A stretch of DNA of 51,579 nt from Pseudomonadota bacterium. GTDB lineage: Bacteria; Pseudomonadota; Gammaproteobacteria; Acidithiobacillales; Acidithiobacillaceae. Shown piece by piece: positions 10,264 to 19,831 of the stretch (positions are counted from its first letter, which is position 1; each line of letters opens with the position of its first letter). The notes beneath the pieces were generated by a model that was not told where the DNA came from, did no database searches, and saw only the letters and a program-made list of their open reading frames with translations. The DNA lies in contig JAJYQY010000051.1 of the NCBI GenBank assembly GCA_021794385.1, positions 1 through 51,579 on the forward strand, written 5' to 3'. The position numbers and the translations under genes were made by a program.

Positions 10264-10571
10264 GCATTGAAATCGAAGAAGGTACAGGCAACGTCTATGC
10301 GGACCTTGGACTGCCCGATGCCGAGGAAATGTTGCTCAAGGCACAACTGGCTAACAGGATAGGGACTCTTTTGCGTGAAAAAGGCTGGTCCCAGCAGCAC
10401 GCCGCGGAGGTCTTGGGCATCCCGCAACCAAAGCTCTCCATGCTGTTGCGCGGCCGGTTTCGCGGAATCAGCGAGGCCAAGATGCTCGAATGCCTGTCAC
10501 GGTTGGGTCGAGACGTGCAGATTGTCATTGGACCCGAGCGGCAGGGGCATGGGCAGGTTCACGTTGTATGA
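10260..10571 (+). CDS. XRE/HigA-like helix-turn-helix antitoxin
   Basis: KAQLANRIGTLLREKGWSQQHAAEVLGIPQPKLSMLLRGRFRGIS HTH; directly downstream of toxin remnant. Confidence 0.85.
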   Translation: MSIEIEEGTGNVYADLGLPDAEEMLLKAQLANRIGTLLREKGWSQQHAAEVLGIPQPKLSMLLRGRFRGISEAKMLECLSRLGRDVQIVIGPERQGHGQVHVV

Positions 10572-10672
10572 AATGGGCCTGATCGATGGCTGACATGCAG
10601 TTGGGGATTTTTTGCAGACGTAACGCTTTGCCGCGTTGATCTGCTGGAAACCGAGGGACAGGTAGGGACGCA

Positions 10673-11731
10673 ATGACCAGGAAGCCGAAGGATCCGAAAA
10701 CGACACGTAAACAGTCAACAGGCAACGGCGAGAGGCTTGCCGACCTGGCTTACAGTTTTATTCATAACGGCGACGTGCATGCCGAAGTCCCCATGGTCAC
10801 GGCGATTCGTGAAGCTTTGGCGCAAGGAAACCGGGATGCCATTACCATGGCGGTGATGGCGCTCATGATCAAAGACCCGGATATCGCTATGGAGTTTGTC
10901 GCCATTTGTATCCGGCACGCCTGTATGCGCTTTGAGAACCACTACCCATCCGTCAGCCATGTCATGGGGATACCCATTGCCGAATCCGAGCCGATCACCT
11001 TTGCCAAGAGCCGACTCAGGCAACTGCACGAGGTGGTTGTGGCGTCGGGATTGGCATGCCCGGATGCGGACATCCATTTCCATCCCACCACGGTAGACCT
11101 GGAAAACCTGGTGACCGCGCATCCCTGCGAAATCGCCAGCTTGCATGATCAGATACCTGCCCACAAAGCACTACCCCGCCACCTCATTAAAAAACTGAAC
11201 GAACTGGAAGATCCGGATGATCGTCTGCAGGTGCTTTTAATGGTGATCGCGGTGCCGAAAGACCAAGAGACTTGCCTGGACCTGGAATCTTTTGACACGG
11301 AACGGCAGGCGGCCCTTGCACAATCGGTATCCCAATTGCTTTTCGGTGGTCAAACCATAGTAGCCCCACCAGATATCTTGTCCAACATCCTCTGTGGTGA
11401 TACGGACGAGGAGGATGGGCAAGCCGATCTGGAGCAAGAGTTTTCGGATGCATTGATGCACGCCATTGCCGAACTGGGAACATCGGACCTGGAGGCGAGT
11501 ATCGAGGAACCAGATGAAATGACCTTGCAGATCACGTTATGCGAATCCCCGGAAAACTGCTGGAATGTCCAAGTCGAGTATGGCAAGGCGGACTGGTCCC
11601 GGTCGGATGCGTTCATGATGGTCTATGATGTCATGAAGGATGCGGGGATCGTCGCCATATTGCTGAACGATGCGGAGGATGAGGCGGAAATCGTTGATGG
11701 GAGGCCGCCAGACGAGGTGGTGCGGCATTGA
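10673..11731 (+). CDS. Hypothetical protein, 352 aa, inside island
   Basis: Long intact ORF with acidic C-terminal half; no family recognised. Confidence 0.65.
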   Translation: MTRKPKDPKTTRKQSTGNGERLADLAYSFIHNGDVHAEVPMVTAIREALAQGNRDAITMAVMALMIKDPDIAMEFVAICIRHACMRFENHYPSVSHVMGIPIAESEPITFAKSRLRQLHEVVVASGLACPDADIHFHPTTVDLENLVTAHPCEIASLHDQIPAHKALPRHLIKKLNELEDPDDRLQVLLMVIAVPKDQETCLDLESFDTERQAALAQSVSQLLFGGQTIVAPPDILSNILCGDTDEEDGQADLEQEFSDALMHAIAELGTSDLEASIEEPDEMTLQITLCESPENCWNVQVEYGKADWSRSDAFMMVYDVMKDAGIVAILLNDAEDEAEIVDGRPPDEVVRH

Positions 11732-11952
11732 TGACCGCTTCCTAGGAATTCCTAGAAAGCGGTATCCTTCATGAAGATCTGGTTCAACTGAAAACAGCCA
11801 AGTCCTTATCCTCACCAGCAACGACTGCCCCGGCATATGTGGTCCGTGTCAATATAAACAATGGGTTACAAAATTCCGTCCCAGCGGGACATGTCATGTT
11901 TTCATAAGTAAATGAAAATAAAGGTGAAACAATGATTTTGGCAGGGGCAAAA

Positions 11953-11976
11953 ATGGCTCATGGCAGGCATTATAGC
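11953..11976 (+). repeat. Right flanking direct repeat of island
   Basis: ATGGCTCATGGCAGGCATTATAGC. Confidence 0.85.
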
Positions 11977-12010
11977 CGGTTTCCTGCCGCGGCCTAGAGA
12001 GGAGAGAGGC

Positions 12011-12505
12011 ATGGTGCAGTCATTGGTTGGTGTGGTGATGGGCAGTAACAGCGATTGGGAAGTGATGCGGCACGCTGCGGCGCAGCTTCGCGTCCTGGAG
12101 GTGCCTTTTGAACTGCGGGTGGTGTCGGCCCATCGCACCCCGGATCTCTTGTTTCAATACGCCGAAACGGCTGCTTCCAGGGGGCTGCGCTGCATCATTG
12201 CTGGCGCCGGCGGCGCGGCGCACCTGCCGGGGATGTTGGCGGCCAAGACCCCGTTACCCGTCTTGGGGGTGCCGGTACCCTCGCGCTATCTCAAGGGCAT
12301 GGACTCCCTGCTGTCCATCGTCCAGATGCCCAAGGGGGTGCCGGTGGCCACCTTCGCCATCGGTGAGGCCGGCGCCGCCAATGCGGCTTTGTTTGCCGCC
12401 GCGCTGCTGGCGGCGGGGGATGCAGCGTTGGCGGCCCGTCTCCAGGCCTTCCGGGCGGAGCAGGAAGCGGCGGTGCTGGCCATGACCATCCCGGAGGAGG
12501 AGTGA
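12011..12505 (+). CDS. purE: 5-(carboxyamino)imidazole ribonucleotide mutase
   Basis: [38 protein letters not shown] motifs. Confidence 0.95.
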   Translation: MVQSLVGVVMGSNSDWEVMRHAAAQLRVLEVPFELRVVSAHRTPDLLFQYAETAASRGLRCIIAGAGGAAHLPGMLAAKTPLPVLGVPVPSRYLKGMDSLLSIVQMPKGVPVATFAIGEAGAANAALFAAALLAAGDAALAARLQAFRAEQEAAVLAMTIPEEE

Positions 12506-13638
12506 TCCTCCCCGGCGCCACCCTGGGGATCCTTGGCGGCGGGCAATTGGGGCAAATGTTCAGCCTGGCGGCCCTGCGCCTGGGTTACCGGGTCCTGGTC
12601 CTCGACCCCGACCCCCACTGTCCCGCAGCGGCGGTGGCCAGCCGCCATCTCTGTGCGGATTACGATGACCCCGCGGCCCTGGCCGATCTGGCGCGCACCT
12701 GCGCCGCCGTGAGTACCGAATTTGAAAACGTATCGGCAGCCGCCCTGGAGGTTCTGGCCCAGCACCTGCCGGTGCGCCCGGCACCCGATGCCGTGGCCAT
12801 CGTGCAGGACCGTATTCGGGAAAAGGGCTTTTTGCGCGATCTGGATTTGGCCACGGCACCCTTCGCGGTCATCCATGCCGAAGGCGATCTGCATGCCGCC
12901 TGGCGGAGCGTGGGCCGGCCGGCCATTCTGAAACGGGCGCGTTTCGGTTACGACGGCAAGGGCCAGGCCGGCGTAGACGATGGGGATGCCCTGGCCTCGG
13001 CCTGGGCCGCCATGGGGCAGGCACCTGCCGTCCTCGAAGCCCGCATCGCCCTCCGCCAGGAGTTGTCGGTGGTACTGGCCCGGGGCGGAGACGGGATGAT
13101 GGTCTTCTATCCCGTCGCGGAAAACATCCACCGGAATGGCATTCTCGACCTCAGCATCGTCCCCGCCCGCTGCCCCGCGGCGCTCCAGCAGGAGGCGCGG
13201 CAGATGGCCGCCCGCATCGCCACGGCCCTCGATTATGTGGGCACCATGGCAGTGGAGTACTTTGTGGATGAGACAGGGCGCCTCCTCGTGAATGAGATTG
13301 CCCCGCGTCCCCATAACAGCGGGCATTTCAGTATCGACGCCTGCGTGCAGAGCCAGTTCGACCAGCAGGTGCGCGCCCTCTGCGGCCTGCCCCTGGGCGA
13401 CACCCGCCTGCTGAGTCCCGTGGTGATGATGAATCTCCTGGGCGATCTCTGGGGGGAGGGCGAACCGGACTGGTCCGCCCTCTTTCGCCATCCGCAGCTC
13501 AAGCTCCACCTCTACGGCAAGGCCGAGGCCCGCCCCGGGCGCAAGATGGGGCATGTGCATGCCTTGGCCGCCGACAGCGCCCAGGCCATCGCCGTGCTGG
13601 AAGCCCTGCGCGCCGACTGGGGATGGCCGAAGATCTGA
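12502..13638 (+). CDS. purK: 5-(carboxyamino)imidazole ribonucleotide synthase (GTG start)
   Basis: [16 protein letters not shown]-grasp, [18 protein letters not shown]; 4-bp overlap with purE. Confidence 0.95.
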   Translation: MILPGATLGILGGGQLGQMFSLAALRLGYRVLVLDPDPHCPAAAVASRHLCADYDDPAALADLARTCAAVSTEFENVSAAALEVLAQHLPVRPAPDAVAIVQDRIREKGFLRDLDLATAPFAVIHAEGDLHAAWRSVGRPAILKRARFGYDGKGQAGVDDGDALASAWAAMGQAPAVLEARIALRQELSVVLARGGDGMMVFYPVAENIHRNGILDLSIVPARCPAALQQEARQMAARIATALDYVGTMAVEYFVDETGRLLVNEIAPRPHNSGHFSIDACVQSQFDQQVRALCGLPLGDTRLLSPVVMMNLLGDLWGEGEPDWSALFRHPQLKLHLYGKAEARPGRKMGHVHALAADSAQAIAVLEALRADWGWPKI

Positions 13639-13660
13639 GGGCAGGGGTGCTGGGCGTTGT

Positions 13661-13702
13661 CCTAGATCCGGCGGTTGGCAGGAGCATTTTGCCGTTTTTC
13701 GT
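13661..13702 (-). repeat. MITE/REP-like palindromic repeat, copy A (partial)
   Basis: CCTAGATCCGGCGGTTGGCAGGAGCATTTTGCCGTTTTTC, similar to terminus of the 20682-20879 copy. Confidence 0.55.
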
Positions 13703-13790
13703 GTTGTGCATTCGCCGGCCCCCCTGCATGCTGACCATCCGGTCGGCACTGTGGTAGACTGGGTTGCAATGGCAAAAAACGAGGGCAGTC

Positions 13791-15893
13791 ATGGGTCGAG
13801 TACGCATTCCCACCCTTCTCCTGGACGGTACTGATGCGGAGGCCAAGCGGGAAGAGATCCGCCGCACTTTCCATCAGACCTCCCTGCTCTATGAACAACT
13901 CTTCGATCATCTGGCCAGCCCCGAGGCCTGGTATCATAAGGCCATTGCCCTGCGTCATCCCCTCATTTTCTACTTTGGTCACACCGCGGTCTTTTTTGTG
14001 AACAAGCTGCAGGTGGCAGGGCTGATTCGGCAGCGGTTGGACCCGGACTTTGAATCCATCTTTGCCGTGGGCGTGGACGAGATGTCCTGGGATGATCTGG
14101 ATGAAACCCATTACGACTGGCCCAGCCTAGAGGCAGTGCGGGCCTATCGGGCCGAGTTGCGGGAGCTGGTGGACGGCGTAATCCGCACCTTGCCGCTGAC
14201 CCTGCCTATCACCTGGGACTCGCCCTGGTGGGCCATTCTCATGGCTATCGAGCACGAAAATATTCACCTGGAAACCAGTTCCGTGCTCATGCGTCAGCTC
14301 CCCCTGTCCTTGCTGCGGCTGGTAGCGGGTTGGGAGCCTTGGCTGGAAAGCGGCATCCCCCCGGAAAACGCCCTGCTGCCCGTGGCGGGAGGGCGGGTGC
14401 GCCTCGGCAAGGCGCGCGATGCTCGACTCTATGGCTGGGACAACGAATATGGTGAGCATGAGGTGGAGCTCAAGGATTTTGCCGCCGGGCGATATCTGGT
14501 GAGCAATGGCGAATTTCTGCCCTTTGTGGAGGCCGGGGGCTATACCGATCCCCGCTGGTGGACGGCGGAGGGGGATAACTGGCGGCGCTTTGCTCGCCCG
14601 GAGCATCCGAGCTTCTGGGTGGCGGTTGCCGGCGGCTGGAAACTACGGCTGATCGCTGCCGAGCGGCCCATGCCCTGGGACTGGCCGGTGGAGGTGAACT
14701 GCCTGGAGGCCGAGGCCTTCTGCACCTGGAAATCTGCGCAAAGCGGAGTCCGTGTACGCCTGCCCAGTGAAGACGAATGGCGCCGCCTGCGTGATCTTTC
14801 CGGCATTCCCGACGTGGACAAATGGCTGGAAGCACCCGCCAATATCGGCTTGGCTTACGGGGTTTCGCCGTGCCCGGTGCAGCATTTTCGCCACGGGGAT
14901 TTTTATGATGTCATCGGTAACGTCTGGCAGTGGACCGCGACTCCCATCTATCCCTTCAGCGGTTTTGCCGTGCACCCCTATTATGATGATTTTACCACCC
15001 CGACCTTTGATCAGCAGCATAATCTGATCAAGGGCGGCTCGTTCATTGCTTTGGGCAACGAAATGCAGCAGGAAGCGCGCTATGCCTTTCGCCGTCATTT
15101 TTTCCAGCATGCGGGCTTTCGTTATGTGCGTTCCGCTAATCCTTTGCCCGAAGTGCCGGTCTATGAAAGCGATGCGGCTATTTCCCAGTATTGCGATTTT
15201 CACTATGGGCCCGAGCACTTTGGCGTAGAGAATTTCCCCGCAGCATTGGCAGAGTTGGCGGTAAAGGCCATGGCCGGGCGGCCCCTGCGGCGGGCGTTGG
15301 ACATCGGTTGCGCCGTCGGGCGGAGCAGTTTTACGCTGGCGCGCCATTGTCCCGAGGTGACGGGGCTGGATTTTTCTGCCCGTTTCATCCAGGTGGGGGT
15401 GCGGCTGCGGGACCAGGGGAGTTTTTCCTACACCCTGGTGGAAGAAGGGGATCTGCTGAGTTATCACACAGCGCGCCTGGCGGATCTGGATCTGGCCGCT
15501 ACCGCGGGGCGGGTGCAGTTTGTTCAGGCCGATGCCTGCAATCTCAAGCCGCTGTACAAGAATTACGATTTGGTCATCGCCGCCAATCTCATCGACCGCC
15601 TGTACCAGCCGCGCAAATTCCTCCAAGAAATCCCCAACCGGATCGTTTCCGGCGGTATTCTCGTGCTGAGCTCGCCCTACACCTGGCTGGCGGAACACAC
15701 GCCCAGGGAAGAATGGCTGGGCGGCTTCAAGCGCAACGGCGAGAACTTCACCACCCTGGATGCCCTGCGCGAGCTCCTGGCACCCCATTTCCGCCTGCTC
15801 CAAGGGCCTTTTGATCAGCCCTTCGTCATCCGCGAGACGGCCCGCAAGTATCAGCACAGCCTGGCCCAGGTCACGCTCTGGGAGCGCTTGTGA
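13791..15893 (+). CDS. ovoA: 5-histidylcysteine sulfoxide synthase / putative 4-mercaptohistidine N1-methyltransferase (OvoA)
   Basis: DinB-like N-terminus, FGE-sulfatase domain (GNVWQWTATPIYPFSGFAVHPYYDDFTTPTFD...LIKGGSFIALGNEMQ...HAGFRYVRS), C-terminal SAM methyltransferase (ALDIGCAVGRSSFTLA). Confidence 0.9.
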   Translation: MGRVRIPTLLLDGTDAEAKREEIRRTFHQTSLLYEQLFDHLASPEAWYHKAIALRHPLIFYFGHTAVFFVNKLQVAGLIRQRLDPDFESIFAVGVDEMSWDDLDETHYDWPSLEAVRAYRAELRELVDGVIRTLPLTLPITWDSPWWAILMAIEHENIHLETSSVLMRQLPLSLLRLVAGWEPWLESGIPPENALLPVAGGRVRLGKARDARLYGWDNEYGEHEVELKDFAAGRYLVSNGEFLPFVEAGGYTDPRWWTAEGDNWRRFARPEHPSFWVAVAGGWKLRLIAAERPMPWDWPVEVNCLEAEAFCTWKSAQSGVRVRLPSEDEWRRLRDLSGIPDVDKWLEAPANIGLAYGVSPCPVQHFRHGDFYDVIGNVWQWTATPIYPFSGFAVHPYYDDFTTPTFDQQHNLIKGGSFIALGNEMQQEARYAFRRHFFQHAGFRYVRSANPLPEVPVYESDAAISQYCDFHYGPEHFGVENFPAALAELAVKAMAGRPLRRALDIGCAVGRSSFTLARHCPEVTGLDFSARFIQVGVRLRDQGSFSYTLVEEGDLLSYHTARLADLDLAATAGRVQFVQADACNLKPLYKNYDLVIAANLIDRLYQPRKFLQEIPNRIVSGGILVLSSPYTWLAEHTPREEWLGGFKRNGENFTTLDALRELLAPHFRLLQGPFDQPFVIRETARKYQHSLAQVTLWERL

Positions 15894-17041
15894 TGGATTT
15901 CGATCAGGTCATCCCGCGTTTGGGGACGGGTGCGCTCAAGTGGGATGGGGCGGCTGCCCGCTTTGGCAAGGAAGTGCTGCCCATGTGGGTGGCGGACATG
16001 GATTTTGCCGCGCCGGCGGCGGTGCAAGCCGCCCTGGCGGAACGGGTGGCCCACCCCATTTACGGTTACCCCTGCGGTGGCACGGCGGTGTTGGCAGCGG
16101 GCGCGAACTGGATGGAACGGCGCCACGGCTGGCGCCCCGATCCCGCTCATATGCTCCTGGTCAGCGGCGTGGTGCCGGGGCTTTTCGCCGCGGTACGGGC
16201 CTTCAGCGAGGCGGGCGATGGTGTCATCATCATGCCACCCATTTACCCGCCCTTCCTCGCGGCGGTCCAGGAACAGGGGCGGGAACTCCTGATGGCGCCC
16301 CTGCAGCAGGATCGGAACGGCCACTATCAGATGGATTGGGAACGTCTCGAAGCCCTCCTGCCCCATGCCCGGATGCTGCTCCTCTGCTCCCCCCACAACC
16401 CCTCCGGTCGGGTCTGGGGGCAGGCGGAATTGCAGCATCTCGGGGAACTCGCCCGGCGCCAGGGCGTGCTGGTGGTCAGCGATGAGATCCATGCCGATCT
16501 GGCCTATGCCGATCACCCCCACATCCCTTTTCCCCGCCTCTTTCCCGACAGCCTGCTCCTCAGCTCCGCGGGCAAGAGCTTTAACATCGCCGGCATCGGT
16601 GGTGCCGTAGCCGTGCTGGCCGATGAGCGTCAACGTCATCACTATGCCGCCGAACTGCGACGCAGTCAGATCCACGAAATCAATCTTTTTGCCCTCATCG
16701 CGATGATCGCTGCCTGGGAAGAGGGGGGCGCCTGGCAGGAGGGCGTGCGGGCTTACCTGGCCGCCAATGCCCACCATCTCGGCCAGCGTCTGGCGGCGGA
16801 ACTGCCCGCCTTCGGGTATCGGGTGCCCGAGTTCGGCTACCTCGCCTGGCTCGATCTGCGCGCCCTGGGTCTGGACGACGCGGCCATTGCCCAGCGCCTG
16901 TGCGATGCGGGTCTGGGCCTGAACCCTGGCCCGAGCTTCGGTCCCGGTGGCGCGGGCTTTGTGCGCCTCAATTTCGGGACGCCGCGGGCCCTGGTGGATG
17001 AGGGGGTGGCGCGTCTGTGCCGGGCTTTTGGCGGAAAATGA
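15890..17041 (+). CDS. MalY/PatB-family PLP-dependent C-S lyase, probable OvoB
   Basis: LPMWVADMDFAAP, SPHNPSGRVW, SAGKSFNIAGIGGA (PLP Lys); 4-bp overlap with ovoA. Confidence 0.88.
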   Translation: MMDFDQVIPRLGTGALKWDGAAARFGKEVLPMWVADMDFAAPAAVQAALAERVAHPIYGYPCGGTAVLAAGANWMERRHGWRPDPAHMLLVSGVVPGLFAAVRAFSEAGDGVIIMPPIYPPFLAAVQEQGRELLMAPLQQDRNGHYQMDWERLEALLPHARMLLLCSPHNPSGRVWGQAELQHLGELARRQGVLVVSDEIHADLAYADHPHIPFPRLFPDSLLLSSAGKSFNIAGIGGAVAVLADERQRHHYAAELRRSQIHEINLFALIAMIAAWEEGGAWQEGVRAYLAANAHHLGQRLAAELPAFGYRVPEFGYLAWLDLRALGLDDAAIAQRLCDAGLGLNPGPSFGPGGAGFVRLNFGTPRALVDEGVARLCRAFGGK

Positions 17042-17201
17042 GTCTGCTGACGCGCCGACTGCAGCACCGAGCCTGGAACGATTGGTGGATGGTCAGGCCC
17101 GGGTCCGGCGGCGACGTAGCGTGGGAAGGGTCCGCTCGTAATTAATGACTGACCCGCGGTAGCCGGTTAACAAGCAAGGATGACGAAAAAGGAGAACGCC
17201 C

Positions 17202-17774
17202 ATGGCAACAACTGCAAAAGACCTGCCCCTCGGTAGTCCCATCCCCGATTTTTGCCTGCCCGTGGGCGGCCGGGCGGAACGCTGGTGTCTGGCCGATCAT
17301 CGTGGGCAACCGACACTGGTGATCTTCATCTGCAACCACTGTCCCTATGTGCTGCACATCAGCCGCAAGCTCGGAGAGCTGACGGCCCAATGGATGACCC
17401 AGGGCCTGGCGGTGGTGGGGATCAACAGCAACGACCCGGAGCAATATCCCGATGATGCACCGGAAAAAATGCCCGCCGAGGCGACCCGCGCCGGCTATGC
17501 CTTCCCCTATCTTTTCGATGCCGAACAGGGGGTGGCCAAGGCCTTCCATGCCGTTTGCACCCCGGACATCTTTCTTTTTGACAAGGCGGGACGTCTCGCC
17601 TACCACGGACAGTTTGATGACAGCCGCCCGAAAAACGAACTGCCCACCGATGGCAAGGATCTCCGTGCCGCGGTAGCTGCCGTTCTGGCCGGCCGGCTTC
17701 CGCCGGCAGAGCAGAAACCCGGTATCGGCTGCAGTATCAAGTGGCGACCGGGCAATGCGCCGGAGGACCTGTGA
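17202..17774 (+). CDS. Thioredoxin-family protein (NxCPY type)
   Basis: FICNHCPYVLHISRKL, TPDIFLFDKAGRLAYHGQFD. Confidence 0.85.
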   Translation: MATTAKDLPLGSPIPDFCLPVGGRAERWCLADHRGQPTLVIFICNHCPYVLHISRKLGELTAQWMTQGLAVVGINSNDPEQYPDDAPEKMPAEATRAGYAFPYLFDAEQGVAKAFHAVCTPDIFLFDKAGRLAYHGQFDDSRPKNELPTDGKDLRAAVAAVLAGRLPPAEQKPGIGCSIKWRPGNAPEDL

Positions 17775-17920
17775 TGGCGGATTCGCGCAAGAGTCCGCCA
17801 AAAGTCGCCGTGATCACCGGCGCATCATCAGGGATCGGCGCGGCTACGACGCAGATGCTCGCCGCCTCGACCGTGTGCAGGAAGTGGCCAAAAGCTGCGG
17901 CGGCCCGCGCCTTCGCCTAG
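17774..17920 (+). pseudogene. Truncated short-chain dehydrogenase/reductase N-terminus
   Basis: MADSRKSPPKVAVITGASSGIGAATTQMLA then frame-shifted RRLDRVQEVA; stop lies in repeat copy B; ATGA overlap with upstream gene. Confidence 0.75.
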
Positions 17921-17980
17921 AACAACGACGGCTTGGGCCAGGTGTGCGCAACACACCTGCGCCAACTGCCGTTTTTAGCT
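17901..17980 (+). repeat. MITE/REP-like palindromic repeat, copy B (internally deleted)
   Basis: CGCCTTCGCCTAGAACAACGACGG...GGTGTGCGCAACACACCTGCGCCAACTGCCGTTTTTAGC resembles both ends of the 20682-20879 copy. Confidence 0.65.
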
Positions 17981-17988
17981 TTGTTCCG

Positions 17989-18342
17989 TCAGGGTTTGGG
18001 TGGCCCGAAACGCTGATAGAGTACCTCGGCGATGTGGTCGATTTGATTTGCGGGGATGGGTGCACCGAAGGCCTTTTCCATCTTGCTTACCTCTATCTTC
18101 CAGGTGGCCAAGGGTACGGCGGGTTGTTCGTTGACAAAATCCGCCGAGTGGCACATGAGGCAATAGGTATTGAGAACTTGCCCGCCCGGGCCGGAGAAGG
18201 TGAGATCGCTGGTGGGCAGGGTAATATGTTCCGACTTCCAATGGATTTTGGGGGGGGTTGCTGCCCCCGCCGCTGCCGTGGAAGCAAGACCGAAAGCCAG
18301 GAGCAGAGTGCAGCCTGCGCTGAAGATGCCGTGCCGGTTCAT
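17989..18342 (-). CDS. c-type cytochrome, SorB-like
   Basis: Signal peptide, CLMCH heme motif, adjacent to sulfite dehydrogenase-like gene. Confidence 0.8.
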   Translation of the reverse strand: MNRHGIFSAGCTLLLAFGLASTAAAGAATPPKIHWKSEHITLPTSDLTFSGPGGQVLNTYCLMCHSADFVNEQPAVPLATWKIEVSKMEKAFGAPIPANQIDHIAEVLYQRFGPPKP

Positions 18343-18353
18343 GGGAATCCTCC

Positions 18354-19622
18354 TTACACCGCTTGCAGCGGCAGATGTTCAATGGCGTTGTACATGAAGC
18401 CGCCGGGGTTCCAGCCTCCCTGCAATGGCTGCTCTTCGCCTTTGCGGTTGACTGCCTTCACCATCAGGGTATGGGTGCCCGCCTTCTCGGGGGTGAAGGA
18501 TGCCTGCCAGGCGCGGAAGCTGTAAGGACCGTAGTCATGGCCGAGGCTGGCCTTTTGCCAGTGGGTACCCCCATCCGCGGAAAAAAGCACCCTTTCGAGG
18601 GCCGTGGAGCCGCCCATGGCAATACCGCCCACCTTCACCGGATGGCCCTTGGCGACCCGAGCACCGGCCCCGGGCTCGGTGAAGAAGCTACGCGGTTTCA
18701 TGCGGTTGATGGGAACCATTTTGACGCCCTTTTCTCCGGGGGTCATGTAACCCGTGGGGGTGTCGGGAATGAGATAGGCCTTGGTCATCCAGAAACCGGT
18801 GCCGGGGTGATCCATGACCTCGATTTCCGTCAGCATTTTTACCCAGTAGGTGGAATACCAGCCGGGTACCACGAGCCGCACCGGAAAGCCGTTGAGCAAA
18901 GGCATGGTGGCGCCGTTCATGGCATAGGCGAGCATGACCTCGCCGTCATTGCCGTGTTCCAGATCGAGCACCTTTTCAAAATGCGTATCTGCGGGGAGGG
19001 GTGCCATGCCCTTCTCCAGGCTGCGGAAGGCCAGGTGGGTAGCGCCTTTTTTCACCCCTGCCCGCTGCAAGAGCTCGCGCAGGGCCACCCCCGCCCAGAC
19101 GGCATTGCCCATGGCCCCGTTGGCCCACTGGGCGCCATTGACCCGGGGATTCACAAAGCCGCGGCTGTTGCCGGAGCACTGGTTCACCGCCGCCATCTCC
19201 CGTACCGGAAAATCGTGGAGGAGTTCTTCCAAGGAAATCTCCAGGGGCTTTTTCACCAATCCGGTCACGCGAATACGGTAGCTCTTTACGTCCACATGAT
19301 CGGGGAAGTCGGGCATATGCCAGCGCACATAAAATTGATCGTTGGGGGTGAAAATGTGGCGATCGAAGACCGACCAGGGTGTTTCCAGCAAAGGCGGGCG
19401 GACCCGCTGGAGAATCATCTCTCCCTTCTGGGGAAAGGTGCCGGCGGGAATGAGCTTGCGCTCCCCATTGACAAAGGGGAGGTCTATCATCGCGGCCGCC
19501 CGGGCGGAAAGGCTGTGACCGGCAAAAAGACCTGCCGCCCCCAGCAACGCCGACATCTTGAGAAATTCGCGCCGCCCCCATTGCGGCACGGTTACTTCGT
19601 CTGTAGAAAAGTCCTCCCACAT
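18354..19622 (-). CDS. Molybdopterin-dependent sulfite oxidase-family protein, SorA/SoxC-like
   Basis: Tat-like RREFLKMSALLGAAGL; MAAVNQCSGNSRGF (Mo-Cys motif); C-terminal SUOX dimerisation-type domain. Confidence 0.85.
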   Translation of the reverse strand: MWEDFSTDEVTVPQWGRREFLKMSALLGAAGLFAGHSLSARAAAMIDLPFVNGERKLIPAGTFPQKGEMILQRVRPPLLETPWSVFDRHIFTPNDQFYVRWHMPDFPDHVDVKSYRIRVTGLVKKPLEISLEELLHDFPVREMAAVNQCSGNSRGFVNPRVNGAQWANGAMGNAVWAGVALRELLQRAGVKKGATHLAFRSLEKGMAPLPADTHFEKVLDLEHGNDGEVMLAYAMNGATMPLLNGFPVRLVVPGWYSTYWVKMLTEIEVMDHPGTGFWMTKAYLIPDTPTGYMTPGEKGVKMVPINRMKPRSFFTEPGAGARVAKGHPVKVGGIAMGGSTALERVLFSADGGTHWQKASLGHDYGPYSFRAWQASFTPEKAGTHTLMVKAVNRKGEEQPLQGGWNPGGFMYNAIEHLPLQAV

Positions 19623-19831
19623 GGCACCCTCCTTATGCTGGTTTATCCATGAATAACGGTATAGCACAGAATTTTGCAGGCGCAAGGAATTTGCATGCAA
19701 TATGATGATCATAAAATGATAAACCATTTTTCATAATATATGATCGGATATACCGATGAGGATTTATATGGTCCGCGGAAAAGGGGGCTCCGTAACCGGT
19801 TTTGGCAAATTCCTGCGACGGATTCGGGACG

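Larger units (their letters stand above)
9539..11976. mobile_element. Putative small genomic island flanked by 24-bp direct repeats
   Basis: 23/24-bp direct repeats enclose a decayed toxin, antitoxin and orphan ORF; no integrase or transposase seen. Confidence 0.55.

Noticed and set aside
18363-19652. 429-aa plus-strand ORF
   Set aside because: Opposite the sulfite dehydrogenase gene, which has convincing motifs.
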